A DNA stretch of 64,000 nt. Origin: Epiperipatus broadwayi. Lineage: Eukaryota; Onychophora; Udeonychophora; Euonychophora; Peripatidae. The notes below the pieces were generated by a model. The model was not told where the DNA came from. It worked only from the letters and a program-made list of their open reading frames with translations, and searched no databases. Location: NCBI GenBank assembly GCA_028023455.1, contig JAQFVV010006293.1, positions 2,989,844-3,053,843 on the forward strand. The letters run 5' to 3'. The position numbers were made by a program, and so were the translations under genes. This document shows, piece by piece, positions 12,541-25,175 of this stretch; positions within the stretch are counted from its first letter, which is position 1, and every line of letters starts with the position of its first letter.

Positions 12541-14500
12541 CATCAGCTGATGAACTTCTCATTAGAATCTTTATAAAATGATTTTCATGCATTTTTTTGT
12601 TTTGTTTTTGTATTTTAAATTTGATATAAACATATACATGAGACTAATGCACTCTCTTCATGTTATTATTATAGAAATCATCTTTACCATTACTACTATC
12701 TCCTGCTTTGTCATTTAGCACTACCACTAATCTCCTAAATTATATCAATGGTAATCCATTCTATTACAAAGAAGAAAAGTTTGTATCATAGTTAGCCTTA
12801 TAAAGCATTATATCCTATATGGTAGCACAAATTTATATACAAAATATTTTTAAAGATAATATGATTTAGAACTATTTATCTGTTTATTTTTTGTAATTGA
12901 TTGGTAAGTAAAAATATTGTAATGATATCTCTGATTTAAATTTTACAAATATTGCAACTAAATTGTGCTTTCATGTCATTTTTCTTTTTGACTTGTATAT
13001 TTTATCTAAAATTAAGAAAAGAAAAATGTTTTAGAAGTTTTAAAATGATTAAGATATCTTTCTGAAATGAATTTTTATATATAGACTATTTATATAATTA
13101 TACTATTTAATTAAAGGAAAATCTTTTTAACAAGAACTGAAACAAGAAATTACAATTCTTCTTCTACTAGATTTATAAAAAGTAGTAGCTGAAACTTCAA
13201 TATTTTGTATTAAATATGCTATCTGCCATTTTTATTCAGAAAAAAGATAGAGCTTTATACTTTAATATTTTCTTTTTTGTCTTAGAGAAACAAATACATA
13301 TATGATTAAAGTAGTAATCCTAAATAAGTTTGAGAAAAAGTTAAAGTAGTGAAATAGTAAATCAAAATTTTTGAAGTAAAACAAATAATGAAAATTTAAC
13401 ATCCTTACAATGTTGTTATTAATTTATTACCTGTTCCTTAATCATTTTATTATTATTCAAATGATTGTATTCCTTTATCAGTTTCACTTTCTTTATTTCT
13501 AAATAATGTTCCTTATTTCAGTTTTTATATTTATGATTGAAACATTTCTATTTTATCAAAAATGTCTAAGTGATTTATGTGATATCTTTAAAAATTGACT
13601 CACAAACGGACCTAAATTTAAATATTAATTGTGAATATAATCTGGCCTAAATTTCAGGGAAAGAAGGGAAAAGACAAGGGATTATCCAAAATAAAATTTA
13701 AAAAAGTGAATGTTCTACCTTTATTTTTTCACACAGAAGCCAAATTCAAAGTTTGTTTTTATAACTGCATTGATTGGTTTTAAAAAAATATATACCCCCT
13801 TCCTTCCCATTTCACATTCTTAAGTATTATTTTGATAAGAATAGAATTAATTAATTTGTTAATATGATAGTATTTTAAAATAGCAAGAATGAAAATTAAT
13901 TATTAAATAGAATTGTCACTTTGCTATAAGTTGGGATGAAAGTAAATGCAACAAAAACTAAAACAATTAAGGTAGACTACGTATAAAAACATTAAGGTAG
14001 ACTACGTATAAAAACATTAAAGTACTATTTTGGATAATATATTTTTGAGTGAGGTTGTTTATTTGAATATTTGCGGAATTGGTTAAAATCGAAATGATCA
14101 GTAGCAACAGTTAAAGCTACCAAATATCTATGGCAATACCAATTCCAAGAGAACAAAAAATATAGAAAATAAACAAACAAAATAAATAAAAATAACACAC
14201 TAGAAATGGATTTTGTAATGATTACACAAACCAATCTATGAAACACAAATATATCCATATATAAAAGATGTTGGTCTCCATTCTGTTATTTCATATTTTA
14301 TGATGTTATCTTTTAATTTCTTTTAGATCAAACTTTTCTTTTTGTATACTTCAGCATCATATATAATTGTTAACTTTTCAATGCAATCTATCCTCTGTTA
14401 CATCTTCCTAATGGTAACAATTAACATTGCACTTTTTTAAAGTGTTCTTTAAAGTCTGTTGCTTCCATGATAACTATGCTGAAGTTCACCATAAAAGATT
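12541..14500. other. AT-rich stretch without recognisable genes
   Basis: Low-complexity A/T sequence. The only clear structure is the small tandem repeat at 13966-14020. Confidence 0.5.
13966..14020. repeat. 25-bp tandem repeat, two exact copies
   Basis: A 25-bp unit beginning ATTAAGGTAGACTACG is repeated exactly at 13966-13990 and 13991-14015, and the next bases begin a third copy (ATTAA). Probably replication slippage. Confidence 0.9.
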
Positions 14501-14504
14501 CTTT

Positions 14505-14645
14505 CCAGACAGTAGTGCCACCAAGTGTGAGCCATAGTAATCGGTAGATGCTATAAGATTTGTGCTTCAAAATCCCTATCTAGTGCCTATTTATTCAGTA
14601 TCCTCAAACTAATTTCTAACTTGTGGTCTTCATCAGTGAAGAGTT
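14505..14645 (-). repeat. Dispersed repeat P, copy 1 (minus)
   Basis: Read on the minus strand this aligns by eye with 25058-25175 on the plus strand. Shared blocks are CCACAAG, TAGAAA.TA, 'CACTAGATAGG', 'TTTTGAAGCA' and an ATGGCT...CTACTG segment. The minus strand reads CACTGATGAAG just upstream, a motif common in SINE and Penelope-type repeats. Family unknown. Confidence 0.5.
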
Positions 14646-16175
14646 TTGGATCTGAGAGTACCGTACCTAGGTCTTGTATTGTTTATTCATTTCATTTGTT
14701 CAGTCCATACTTTCAAAGAAATTGTAATTGTAGTGGGCAAACAGAGTTTTAATAAGAGTTTATTTTGTAATTTATTCAAAAAAACATATTAAATGTTTTG
14801 TATGAAACAGACCTTTGAATAATTAGGAAAAAGAAGAGAATGATTGGAAACTTGAGAAAATAATTGAAGTTGGAGAGTTGAACTTAGGCGAGAAATGTGA
14901 AGATTCATGAAGAGGAGAGCAGCTGGAGAAAGTGATCATTCCTATGCATTATTTTATGAGTTATTCAATTTCTGTTTTAAAATAGCTATATTTATCATAT
15001 TATCTTCAATATTTTCTTATCTACAACAAATCTTTATGATTTTTTTTTAGATTTTTTTTTTTTTAAAAGGAACACAAATTTCTAATGTAGATGAACTTTA
15101 ATTCTAACATTTCCAGTTTAAAATCAAAGAAGCTTATTTCCAAAATTAATTTAACCAATATGCTAAATGTCCTTCCAAAAATTATTTTCCATAAATAAGC
15201 ATTAATGAAACCTCCAATGGAAACTATTGTTGAAATTATTTGTTTACTTCAATTTTCTTCTCTTGCACCATAAAAAAATTTACATCAGTTTGCAATAATT
15301 TTATTAAATTATTATTTAGTAAAATTTAAACTTTATTAAATTATAAATTATAATTAACTTCTGAATAGTTTAATTTGTGTTCCATGTGGAGTCTGTAAAA
15401 TTTATATAGTAGGATAAACTTCCAGAGCTGCGTGATGGATTCCTTGACTTAAAATAATCGAAATATCAATATATTTCCATTTCCGCTATTATTTTAAGTA
15501 TGACAACATTAAAAAAATGAATTTCATAAGAACTATTAGTCTCCTGAATGAATATATGTAAATATATTTTTAGTATATATTGTTCTTTGTATATCAGTGT
15601 ATATATATTGTAATGGTATACATATATGCTGTTACATCATTTTAAAGTGAAAATATATAAAAAAAATTAGTAAATAAAATTGATATATATATAAAAATAA
15701 AAATAATAGAAATATAAAATGTACAGATGATAGTTTGATTAAATTATTTAAAGTTAAAAGAATGCCATAAGGAAAGTTAAAAAATCCAAAAAAACAAAAG
15801 ATTGGATTTTAAGGTAAAAGGACAATAAAAGCGGTTAATGTATTTTAAAGTTATTTTTAAACTAGCAGGATGGAAATGATTTTTTTATTAAAATGTAATA
15901 ATATAAAGCAAACAGGCTCTTGGGGCACTTAAACGATTGAAAATCAGATAGATAAAAATTAAAAGATTATGATGTTTCCTGCTTTGAAGCAAACTGGCCA
16001 ATGAAGATACCAACAGATCCACCATCCAGAAAGGAAAAACTTCATGGCCAATAAGATCAGAGTAAAGTGAGGAGTGATCAATCTGAAAATTTGATAATAA
16101 GGGATGCATAATACTATAAAAAAAAAAGGAGCAAAGAATATAGAAAAAGGATTATTGATTGAGTAGTGGTGACTG

Positions 16176-16380
16176 GTTAAAAATATTTCATATCTATATT
16201 GTGGACTCTATGGTGTAGAGGACTCGCAATAGATTTCGTTTTCCTTATTTGTGCTGACTGAGATGGACTACCGAGTGACGGTTCCTGAATAAATGCCAAC
16301 GGTTTCGTCTCCAATGAGGACAATCTATAAAAATGTGATAGCTTGGATGACTTCAATAAACCTTCCACAATCAGGAGGCC
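16176..16380 (+). repeat. Possible degenerate tRNA-derived SINE
   Basis: CTCTATGGTGTAGAGGACTC at about 16206-16225 resembles a tRNA D-arm/A-box (TGGTGTAG-type). A GC-richer body follows, including GGTTTCGTCTCC. A convincing B box is missing and no second copy was seen in the window. It abuts the target site of LINE copy B. Confidence 0.2.
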
Positions 16381-16439
16381 TCATCAAGATATTCCATGGG
16401 AAGTATAAAACTTTTGAATGCAATCATCATCATCATCAA

Positions 16440-18170
16440 TCCACTGCAGGATGAATGTCTCTCCAAGTTTCAAACCATCTTCTCTGATCTTTAGCTTCTC
16501 TTTTCCACATCACCCTTGCACACTTTCTTATTTCATCCATCCATCTCATCTGGGTTTTTTACAATCTCTTGGAATCCAGTTTAAGATTTCAATTGTTCAT
16601 CTATTATCATTTCTTCTAGCAATATGTCCAGCCCAACTGCACTTCAGTCTTTTAATTTTTTTCAATGAAGTCAATAACACCTGTTTGTTCTCTTACCTAT
16701 ATATTGTGTCTTCGATCTCTTGTTACTTCTAACATGCATCTCTCCATACTTCTTTGAGTGGTCTGAAGTCTTTGTATTGTTCTTCTATTAAGTGTCCAAG
16801 TCTCAGATCCATAAGTAAGAACTGGTAGAACACATTTATTAAAAACCTTTCTTTTCAAACACATAGGCATATTTCCTTTTAGTATCAAGTTATTTCTACC
16901 AAAAGCACTCCAATCAAGTTTAATTCTATGATTAATTTCATCCATTATGTTTCTATCTGTATTAATAATCTTACCACAGTATTTGTAGCTGTTAACTTCT
17001 TCTAACTCATTATAATCAATCTGGATTTTCATATTTTGAGAAAATCCATTGAACATTACTTTAGTCTTTTTAACATTTATCTTTAGTCCTACTTTCCTAC
17101 GATAACTCTTCTAACATTTCCTGCAGTTCTAAAGCATTATTTGCAAAATAACTACATCATCTGAAAAATCTAAATGACTTAAATAATCTCCATTTATTTT
17201 CACTTCTTTAGATTTCCATTTTAATTCACAAAATACTTATTGCAGCACTGCTATAAAAGGTTTTGGAGATATGGAGTCGCCCTGTCTTATACCATTCTTA
17301 ATGTTGACTTTCCTAGTATCATTATGTAATCTAATTGTTGTTGTGGCATTTTTATAAATATTCTTTAAAATATGATAGTATCCTGGATCTATCTATACCT
17401 TGATCTAATGCTTTAATCACTAAAGAAATGTTTATAGAATCCAATGCCTTTTCATAATCTACAAATCCAAAGCATAATGGCAACTCATATTCATTTGTCC
17501 TTTCTATAACTTCTCTCAATACCGGGATATGATCTACTTGTACTAAAACCACTTTTAAATTCAGCTTATTCTCTTGGTTGGTGGAAATCCAATGTTATTG
17601 TATTTATTTTGGTAAAAATTTTGTATAAAACTGATAAAAGGCTGATAGGTCTGCTATTTCTAATATCTTTTTTATCACCATTTTTAAATATTAATATTAA
17701 TACTGCATTCTTCTAATCATCTGGTACATCTTTATCATTTAGACATTTGGTATATAACTTTGCTAAAAAAAATTCTATTTCTTCACCTGCTTACTTTAAT
17801 ATATCAATTATAATTCCATCATTACCTGGGGCCTTTCCTTTCTTCATAAATTTAATTGCATGTCTCACTTCTTCATTTATAATTCTGGGCAATTCAGAAG
17901 ATATAATAGATATAGGAGGTACTTGTTCTTTACTATATAATTCTTGATAGAAGTCTTCTACCCATTTCATGATGTCATCTCTGTTTTTAGTAATAGTTCC
18001 ATCTTTTTTTCTTATTGCAGATATAAATTTCGTACCAATATCAAAATGTTGTTTTGCAGTCATGAGATTTTTATTCTCTTCTACAGCTTTCCTACCTAGT
18101 TCACAGTTATACTTTTTTATATCATTTTCAACTCTTTTACAGACGATTTTTACAGAATTCAAGGTATTCA
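16440..18170 (-). pseudogene. RTE reverse transcriptase and C-terminal domain, broken
   Basis: Minus-strand RT of copy B in several frames. The segment at 17791-18171 keeps 126 codons, ending in the RT motif K-G-K-A-P-G-N-D-G-I. The segment at 17352-17552 contains 'FGFVDYEKALDS', the palm strand before the first catalytic Asp. Near 17150-17185 the catalytic box reads L-D-F-S-D-D-V, with both Asp kept. The segment at 16697-17056 holds the C-terminal domain (G-S-E-T-W-T-L-N-R-R then a basic helix), characteristic of RTE/BovB-type proteins. A working element would copy its RNA at a nicked target in the nucleus. Several stops and a frameshift separate the blocks. Confidence 0.85.
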
Positions 18171-18628
18171 ATCCTTTTTAATGTATCATTTTTGTATGTC
18201 TTCATATTCCTTCTCTTTTTCATAAATTCTCTAGTCTCAGTAGAAATTTTATTGGTCACTTGCTGCTTTTTTCTATCAGCTATCTTTGTTGCAGTTTTTA
18301 AAAGTGTATCAGTTATTTTTTTATTTTCTTATTAATTTCATTGAAATCTGAATCATGTTCAAAATCTACTAATACTTGAAACCGATGTGTAAGTTCTAAT
18401 TTAAATTCATTAGAATGTTTCTGAAGATTAGGAATATCAACTGTAAATATTGTTTTTCTTAATAATGTTTGTCTCTAGTTTTGCATTAACACGTATTTTA
18501 CATATTACTAATCGATGATCAAATTCTGTGTTAAATTTATTAAGAACATTACAATCTTGAAATATTTATTTTCTATTAGTAAAAATATAATCCAATTCTG
18601 CTGTATTTTCATTTGGATGCTTCCATGT

Positions 18629-19115
18629 CTATTTCATTTTAACATTTTTCTCAAAAAAAGAATTCATAATATAAAGTTTTTCTTTTCCTGCCAACTCCAC
18701 AAGTCTATGACCTCTCTCATTTCTATTACCATAACCAAAATTATCTACAGCACTTTCATCTTTCATTTGTTTACCAATTCCAGTATTAAAGTCTTCCATA
18801 ACAATTTTAAAATGTTGTTTACTTTGATCAAAAATCTTTTGTACATCCATATAAAAATCTTCTACTACTTTATCATTGTGAGAACGTGTTGGGGCATAAA
18901 TCTGAATCATCTGCATTTGGTATCTGCTATTAAATTGTATAACTAATCTTGCCACTCTGTCCGATACATCATCAATCTCCACAATGTTGTTCTTTCACTT
19001 TTTATCTATAATGAATCCTACTCCACTTGTATTTCCAATATTTGTGCCTTTATAGTAGAGTATATGTCCACTTTTTAAATCAATTGTCTCTTCACTTTTT
19101 GAACCGAGCAGGGCA
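18629..19115 (-). pseudogene. RTE AP-like endonuclease, C-terminal two thirds, broken
   Basis: Minus-strand endonuclease of copy B. It starts with E-F-A-L-L-G-S-K at about 19100, then 'GVGFIIDKK' followed by a stop, then an open stretch containing 'QIYAPT' and 'EDFNTGIGKQ'. These are apurinic-endonuclease landmarks (the family usually has G-D-F-N; here E replaces G). The preceding residues are found inverted at 19480-19582. An in-frame TGA near 18990 would block translation. Confidence 0.8.
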
Positions 19116-19582
19116 AATTCCTAATGTCAACTTCTTATGTTCTTGTCATTGTAGCTGTTATTACTATGTGATTATTCATATAGATATGACCATGGATGGG
19201 CTGCTCACCAACATGCATTAGCCAGCGTGGTAAGTTTATTGCCTTTTTACCTCTGAGTTTAAGATCAAGAAACACCATGGTCTTTCTTCTCAGTTGCCTG
19301 ATATGGCGGAATGAATGTATGTGTAAATGATAAATATTTTTCCTTATCGATGTATACAATCATAACAGACAAAAATAAATCATGGCCCTTAAGTCACCAA
19401 CCAAGGCAGCAGTTAATGGCCGAAGGTGAAGGGTGCTAACAATCCCCTGATTGTGGACCCAGGCTGCCATTTAATGATGACTTTTTATTTAGGTACTTAC
19501 AACTGCAGATCACTTTCAAGGGAACGAAGATTGCAAGAATTAGAAGAAGAACTGTCTAATATTAAATGGGATATTATTGGAC
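19116..19582 (+). mobile_element. Inverted 5' end of LINE copy B (5' UTR and endonuclease start)
   Basis: Forward-strand segment. The reading at about 19478-19582 gives 'GTYNCRSLSRERRLQELEEELSN', then I-K-W-D-I-I-G, the N-terminal strand of an AP-type endonuclease, which would continue directly into the E-F-A-L-L-G segment at 19100 on the other strand. The upstream part (19116-19475) is then the 5' untranslated region. The TSD copy begins right after the last matching base. Confidence 0.8.
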
Positions 19583-19594
19583 TTTGAATGCAAT

Positions 19595-20797
19595 ATGAAC
19601 ATTTAAATAGCTAACTTAAACAACCTTTCAATTAGTAAACCTAAGTGTAACTTCTAAGTAAGCTCTTATCTGACAAATAAAAGAAACTCTGAATTATCTA
19701 TTATTTTGTATGTATAATGTGTTTGCTATAAATCTTTTCCATCTTTGGTAAACTAAATTACTAAATTTAAAGTTGAGTGTAGATCGCTACATAGATTCAT
19801 TAAGATTGTTAGATTATGTAAGGTTAATTTTGGGCTAATTGTTTCATAATTGAATTGATGCTGGTGGAGGGATGTATGGGCTATTTATGTCAATGTAATC
19901 TGGGGAAGCGCATTGGATTTTCATTCCCTTGTCCCACATTACCATATAGGGCATTGTAACCACACGAATGCATGGCCCAAAAGTGTAGCCATTGCATTGC
20001 CAATGGTCGTAGAGGTCTTTCTTACACCATTGATCTTATGCTCTGGTTGGGACAGTAAGACGGCATAGATCACTATCCTTCATTTTTTGAGCATGTCTAA
20101 TATATATTTTCCTACTGGACGGAGGCCATTATTTCTTTAATGATATCATGCTACAGATGCACATTCCTGTGAGCATGGTTTTTTATGCTAAAGTTTCATT
20201 TTGCATTGATCACGTTGATATATCAGTAAGCTAACATTGGTTTAAGTGCAAACTTTTGGTATGAGGCTAAATAATTTGATAGACTTTAAATGTGTATTCT
20301 CTGTAGTATATTTGCGCTTAATTGCATCATCTGTGCATATTAAGATAAATATCAGGATTTAAATCTAACGAATGTTAAAATAAAGAATCTAATTCTCAAA
20401 TCTATTTTAATATATGTTGTGTGCATAATAAATGTTTGTCTTGCTAGTACTGGCAGTGACTAATTATTTTATCTTTATTAACAATATTTTAAAATAGATA
20501 ATTAAAAATAAGTTTGAAATGTTATATTATAAAACTCAGCTTCTCCATGAACTAGTGACTAGGGATATTGGTCAAATAAAAAGATGAACCTTACCTGTAC
20601 GAATCTGCCTACTTTATAAATATTCTAGGTTTGAATAGCCTAGTGGTGCCCTAGTATGGCAGATAGGGAAAGAGTTTCCACTCGACCGTTATAATATATA
20701 TATATAGATGATTATTATTTGATTTTATCAAAAGGCAAATATTACACATTATGCCACTTTTTTAAAATGTTTGTAAAGTTTGTGTAATCTTTTTATA
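19595..20797. other. Unassigned sequence with a moderately complex block
   Basis: No gene recognised. 19860-20140 and 20560-20690 are less AT-rich than their surroundings. The second ends in CGACCGTTATAATAT, similar to the GACC[AG]TTACA ends of the complex islands, so it may be a small fragment of the same repeat. Confidence 0.25.
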
Positions 20798-21703
20798 ACA
20801 GGCTTATTATATACCTGTATCAATATATGAAATATATACGGTATATGAATACAGACTTTCACACAACCCACCACTCTATCTCATATCACTGATACACTTG
20901 AACACATATATGTTGAAAAGATAATTAATCACCAATATATGTATTTCATGCTAAACCAGCAATCATCAGTTGGTCCATATTATCATCTCTACACATATAT
21001 GCAACATGTGTTCAGATATATATTAAGATAGCCAATCTTCATACCTTTAATGGGCAGGCTTCAATCCATTCACACTCCCAACTCTTCAACCATCCATCCA
21101 ATTGAAAATCTGATGATGGGGAATGCTCAAGGGCCACTCTGAGGCCGAGATGAGATTCTTGTCACACCCATATTTGACCTAAAGTCAATCTGACCCCTCA
21201 TGTGCAGGACATAATCCATTTAATACATATACAAGGGATGGGCAGACATCTGTACTATGTAATAACTGAAATACAGGCTTATTATATACCTGTATCAATA
21301 TATATATAGGGTATATGAGCACAGACTTTCACACGACCCACCACTCATCACTCTATCTCATATCACTGATACACTTGACAAGAATCTCGGCCTCAGGGTG
21401 GCCTTTGAGCGCTCCATCATCAAATTTTCAATTGGATGGACAGTTGAAGAGTTTGAGTATGGGGTGGATTGAAGCCTGTCCATAGATTGGCTATCTTAAT
21501 ATTTATCTGAGCACTTACTGCATATATGTGTAAAGAAGATAATCTGGACCAACTGACGATTGCTGGTTTAACATGAAATACGTAGTATATTGGTGATTAT
21601 TTATCTTTTCAACATATGTGTTCAAGTGCATCAGTGATATGAGATAGAGTGGTGAGCGGTGGATCATGTGAAAGTCTGTGCTCATATACCTTATATATTG
21701 ATC
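20798..21703. repeat. S repeat: tandem unit plus foldback copy (S1)
   Basis: The first unit starts with the small hairpin ACAGG...CCTGT at 20798, and the same start recurs at 21273 (period 475). The second unit runs only to about 21377. From 21378 to about 21703 the sequence is the reverse complement of the first part of the unit, giving a foldback. The family also occurs at 25552-25803 and as a tandem dimer at 34575-35447. On the minus strand each unit has CTGATGA, a short hairpin and GAAA. No coding capacity. Confidence 0.8.
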
Positions 21704-21709
21704 TTTTTA

Positions 21710-23738
21710 TTTAATTAATTGCTTTCTTTGTATAAATTATTTTTATATCTTTCTATTTCCATTATTGTTTCTCCAAAGATCCTTTAATAAAGCATCTCAC
21801 CAATCTCATTAATAAATGTTTTTCCTTTTGTTATTTTTTTTAGTGTTTGTGTATTTTTTTTGCCCTCTAACTTCTTTATTACATATCTAAACATTCATTT
21901 CACAATACTTTTTAAATATAATTTTCATCTCAATTCTAGTTATTTATATCATTCCATATGAATTATACTCCATATATTAGTTATTGAGTCATTGTTTGTG
22001 CTCTGATAAAAGATCAGTTATTTCCTGAACCATACCATTTCCTGAATCTTGTATACATTTATTTAGCAATAAAGCTTTCAAAATATTTTTTTTTTATTGA
22101 AAGGTTTATTCTGATATTTTTTGCCACAATTTTGCTATTAGTTGCTATGCTAACTTCTATCACAGTTTTTTTTTTTATGTCTCATTTCATCATATTCATT
22201 TTTACTATAATAATTTTCTTCCCAAACTTATTATATACTTCAATAAAATTCATTATTTTCCAGAAAGTAAACTTCATTCTGTAAAACCATATCACCTGTT
22301 CTCATATATTGGATTTTTCTGTTCAGTACTAATTAATGTTTTATAATTTAAGTAACATTCATTAAACATTTCTTTTTGTATATAGAAAAATATATTCTTT
22401 ATTTTATGCTTTGTACAATTCATACTATTTTATATCTTATATATAATTTTAATCTAAAGACTTTTTCTTCAATATATTTATCAGTAGAGATCAGTCTTAT
22501 TTTACTAAATTCATGAACAAATTTTAATTTTTCTCTATTTAAATATTTTTTGCTCATTGATTTATTTATTTCATTGCATTTATTTGTATTCATATTTTTT
22601 CAAAATTCAAATTATTCTTTACTTATATATACATAGAAAATTTTCTAATTAAGATTTGTAATGTGGTTATAACTGAATTGGTAAGCTAGGATTATCTGAT
22701 AATGCTTGATTATTCTAGTTTGCAACTCAATTCCAAAGCTTCATTATAAACTTTAATGAGATTTGACATCATTCAGATTGATTATTATATTATTCTATAC
22801 TTTTTATATATTATATTAATATTATTCATCTGTCATATAGATTATAAATATATATGATTTACATCAATCTTTTTTTATTAATTATATTATTATTTTTATG
22901 TAGAAATTAATAAACTCCCATCTTTTTTTTTTTTTATTATAATTTTTTTACCACTTTTTATTCATTCTCCATGATCTTAGGTTTATATAATTACTGGTCA
23001 ATAGATATTTCAAACAAATGAATAAAGACCTCAGAAAAGAGCAAATGATTTTCAAGATGCATTTCTACTGAATTTTGTCTTTTGGGTCAGAATGTCAAAG
23101 TCATTCAAATGTCTTTTCTATTCTTTGTATTTTAGCAAGATCTAATCTACAAGTATACAGCTCTTTTACATCCATATGTTAGTTTGGCAATGAATATCAT
23201 GAAGTCTAATTTATCATCTCAACATTTTTTTTTGTAATTTTTAATAATTTAATGTATTTTTCATTAATTAAGTGACTTATTGGAATAAATAATCTAAAAC
23301 TATTTTTAAAAAGTGTTTTAAAACTCTTGTCAAGAGGATCTTAAAAATTTAATGTTTTGTTAACTAGGAAAACAATTAGTATTAATTTGCATTAATTATA
23401 TTGCACTAAATTTAAATGATTATTGAAAATACTTTATTATAGATAAATTTTAATTGAATATAGGATTTTGTATTATTGACGAGTTTTTAATTTGACATTT
23501 AAGCTGCATAGGGAAATAAATATAATGAGAATTGGTTTCACCACACTCAACATATCACATGATCACCATTTTTTTGCATACACAATAGTTTAATAGCAAT
23601 CCTGGCTAAAGAATGATGGTGACTATAGTTATTAAAAACCAAAGATACCAAAATGTACAGTTACTGAATTGGATTCACATCTGTATGATTATACAAGTGA
23701 ATGAGCTTGGATTGAAAGTATGGTGCTTGTATTATAGA
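21710..23738. other. AT-rich stretch without recognisable genes
   Basis: Low-complexity A/T DNA with T runs; no exon, RNA gene or transposon end recognised. Confidence 0.5.
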
Positions 23739-23981
23739 TAAAGTCACCGTAGGATGGCGCCGTTTTCACGCTAAAACGATAAAATATGAACTTTCACGGG
23801 CCATTGATTTTAATAATTTTTCTGTGCTTTTTTGTAATGCGAAAATAAAAACAAAACAAAATCATCTTTTTTAAATATTATTTTTTATTAATGTATACAA
23901 TTTAAATGATAATAATAAATGTAAAATAAAATCAATAAATTACAATTTGATTCATGTTTTTTATATCGTATACTTTTTAAA

Positions 23982-24098
23982 TTGTGTTACGGCTTCTTTT
24001 TTATCAATTTTCTATCGGATATTTTTTTATTTGTGTTACGGCTTTTTTTTTATCAATTTTCTATCAGATATTTTTTTACTTGTGTTACAACTTTTTTT
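23982..24098. repeat. Minisatellite, about 49-bp period
   Basis: TTGTGTTAC recurs at 23982, 24031 and 24080, each of the first two followed by GGCTT, a T run, ATCAATTTTCTATC and GATATTTTTTTA. About 2.3 copies inside the element at 23741-24920. Confidence 0.85.
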
Positions 24099-24145
24099 GT
24101 TGTTATTTAACTAAAAAATAATAATCGTAATAAAAGTAAAAGTTG

Positions 24146-24230
24146 TTACGGTTAGATTGAGGGTTAGTTTTAGGGTTAGTTTAGTATTAGGTTTAGGGTT
24201 AGTTTTAGGGTTAGTTTTAGAGTTAGTGTT
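24146..24230 (+). repeat. Degenerate TTAGGG-like array
   Basis: Five to six irregular copies of GGGTTAGTTTTA-type units with embedded TTAGGG words. The spacing of 6 and 12 bases resembles an interstitial telomeric repeat, but it lies inside a mobile element and is degenerate, so it is not a telomere. Confidence 0.7.
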
Positions 24231-25057
24231 CTGTTTGTTTGTAATGCTAAAATAAAAAAATTCAAAATCGTATCTGTACTCGGACAGAAGAAAGAAACTC
24301 AAACTTTTTTAAACAACAACAAACACATACAAATGTCTTCTTTACTTATTAAACATGTTTATAATATTTGCTTTTTATTAAATTTACAAAAAAACCTGTA
24401 TATTTGAACTTTTCTTACTGGATATTTTTTTTGTACCGCTCTTTTTTACTTCAAAAATATACAGACGGTAGAATCTTCTTTGTCTCGTGGAATGTTAATA
24501 ACAGTACGTTAGTTGACACGTTACCTAATTGCAACTCAATAAAAAAAAAGATATTTAACATTTTCCCAAATAAAAGTTCAATATAGTACGTTGTAAAAAG
24601 TCTTATAATTATTGTTTTAAAAAATCTGAATATTTCAATAGTTTAAAATAAATAAAAAATCCAATGCAAACAACATTTCAATACAATTCAAATACAAACT
24701 CTCTCATCAAGCCGTAATTACTTTATAAATTGTGCGAATTTGGAAAATGTAATTGCTGCTTAGCAACATACATGCTGTACTGCGACACGACATAGCGGCC
24801 TGCATTCTGTAGCGGAACAAAAAAGTTGTACTATTGAAAACGTGGGTTTGAACGTGTCGGCCACGGAAATAGCATTTTAATGTGTTTTGGCGCGAAAAGC
24901 GCGACATAGAGCGGTGCCTTTAGCTAAAAGATGAGTACCGAAAGTATTGTTTTTATTTTGGACTTGTAGTTTTATAGTTAATTAAAAAAATAAAAGATGG
25001 TTGCTAGATAGTTGCATTAGATTCAAAGAAGTAAGTGCAGAGCTCTCATCTAAGGCT

Positions 25058-25175
25058 TCTCAAACCACAAGCTAGAAACTAATCTGGTGATATTGGATAA
25101 GTAGACACTAGATAGGAATTTTGAAGCATTCTTTGATTAATATGGCTTATGCTACTGTGTAGAGAGTATTGCTAC
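25058..25175 (+). repeat. Dispersed repeat P, copy 2
   Basis: Plus-strand match to the minus strand of 14505-14645 over about 120 bases, with shared blocks CACTAGATAGG and TTTTGAAGCA. It lies just upstream of LINE copy D. Family unknown. Confidence 0.5.

Larger units (their letters stand above)
16413..19594 (-). mobile_element. RTE LINE copy B, near full length, with 5' inversion and 12-bp TSD
   Basis: A single LINE insertion at 16425-19582, flanked by the 12-bp direct repeat TTTGAATGCAAT at 16413-16424 and 19583-19594. The minus-strand part runs from the endonuclease (19.1 kb) through the RT to the 3' end with (ATC)n at 16425-16438, the complement of GAT repeats typical of RTE tails. The first about 465 bp at 19116-19582 lie in the opposite orientation and encode the missing endonuclease N-terminus. 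Inversion of the 5' part with continuity at the break and one TSD around the whole is the known outcome of twin priming. Stops and frameshifts show it is dead. Confidence 0.9.
23741..24920. mobile_element. TA-flanked inverted-repeat DNA element, unclassified
   Basis: 1180 bp with imperfect inverted ends of about 38 bp. Left reads AAGTCACCG...GCGCC-TTTTC-CGC-AAAAC; right, reverse-complemented, reads AAGGCACCG...CGC-TTTTC-CGC-AAAAC. TA lies immediately outside both ends (23739-23740 and 24921-24922), fitting Tc1/mariner-type target choice. The interior has no transposase but contains a 49-bp minisatellite and a TTAGGG-like degenerate array. The ends are GC-rich against an AT-rich body. Superfamily is inferred from the TA only. 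Confidence 0.7.

Noticed and set aside
16177-16368. 63-codon minus-strand frame
   Set aside because: Short, no motif, overlaps a possible SINE-like repeat.
18515-18946. 143-codon plus-strand frame
   Set aside because: Antisense shadow of the RTE endonuclease on the minus strand.
24146-24230. True telomere or subtelomere
   Set aside because: The TTAGGG-like units are degenerate, number only five or six and lie inside an inverted-repeat transposon.
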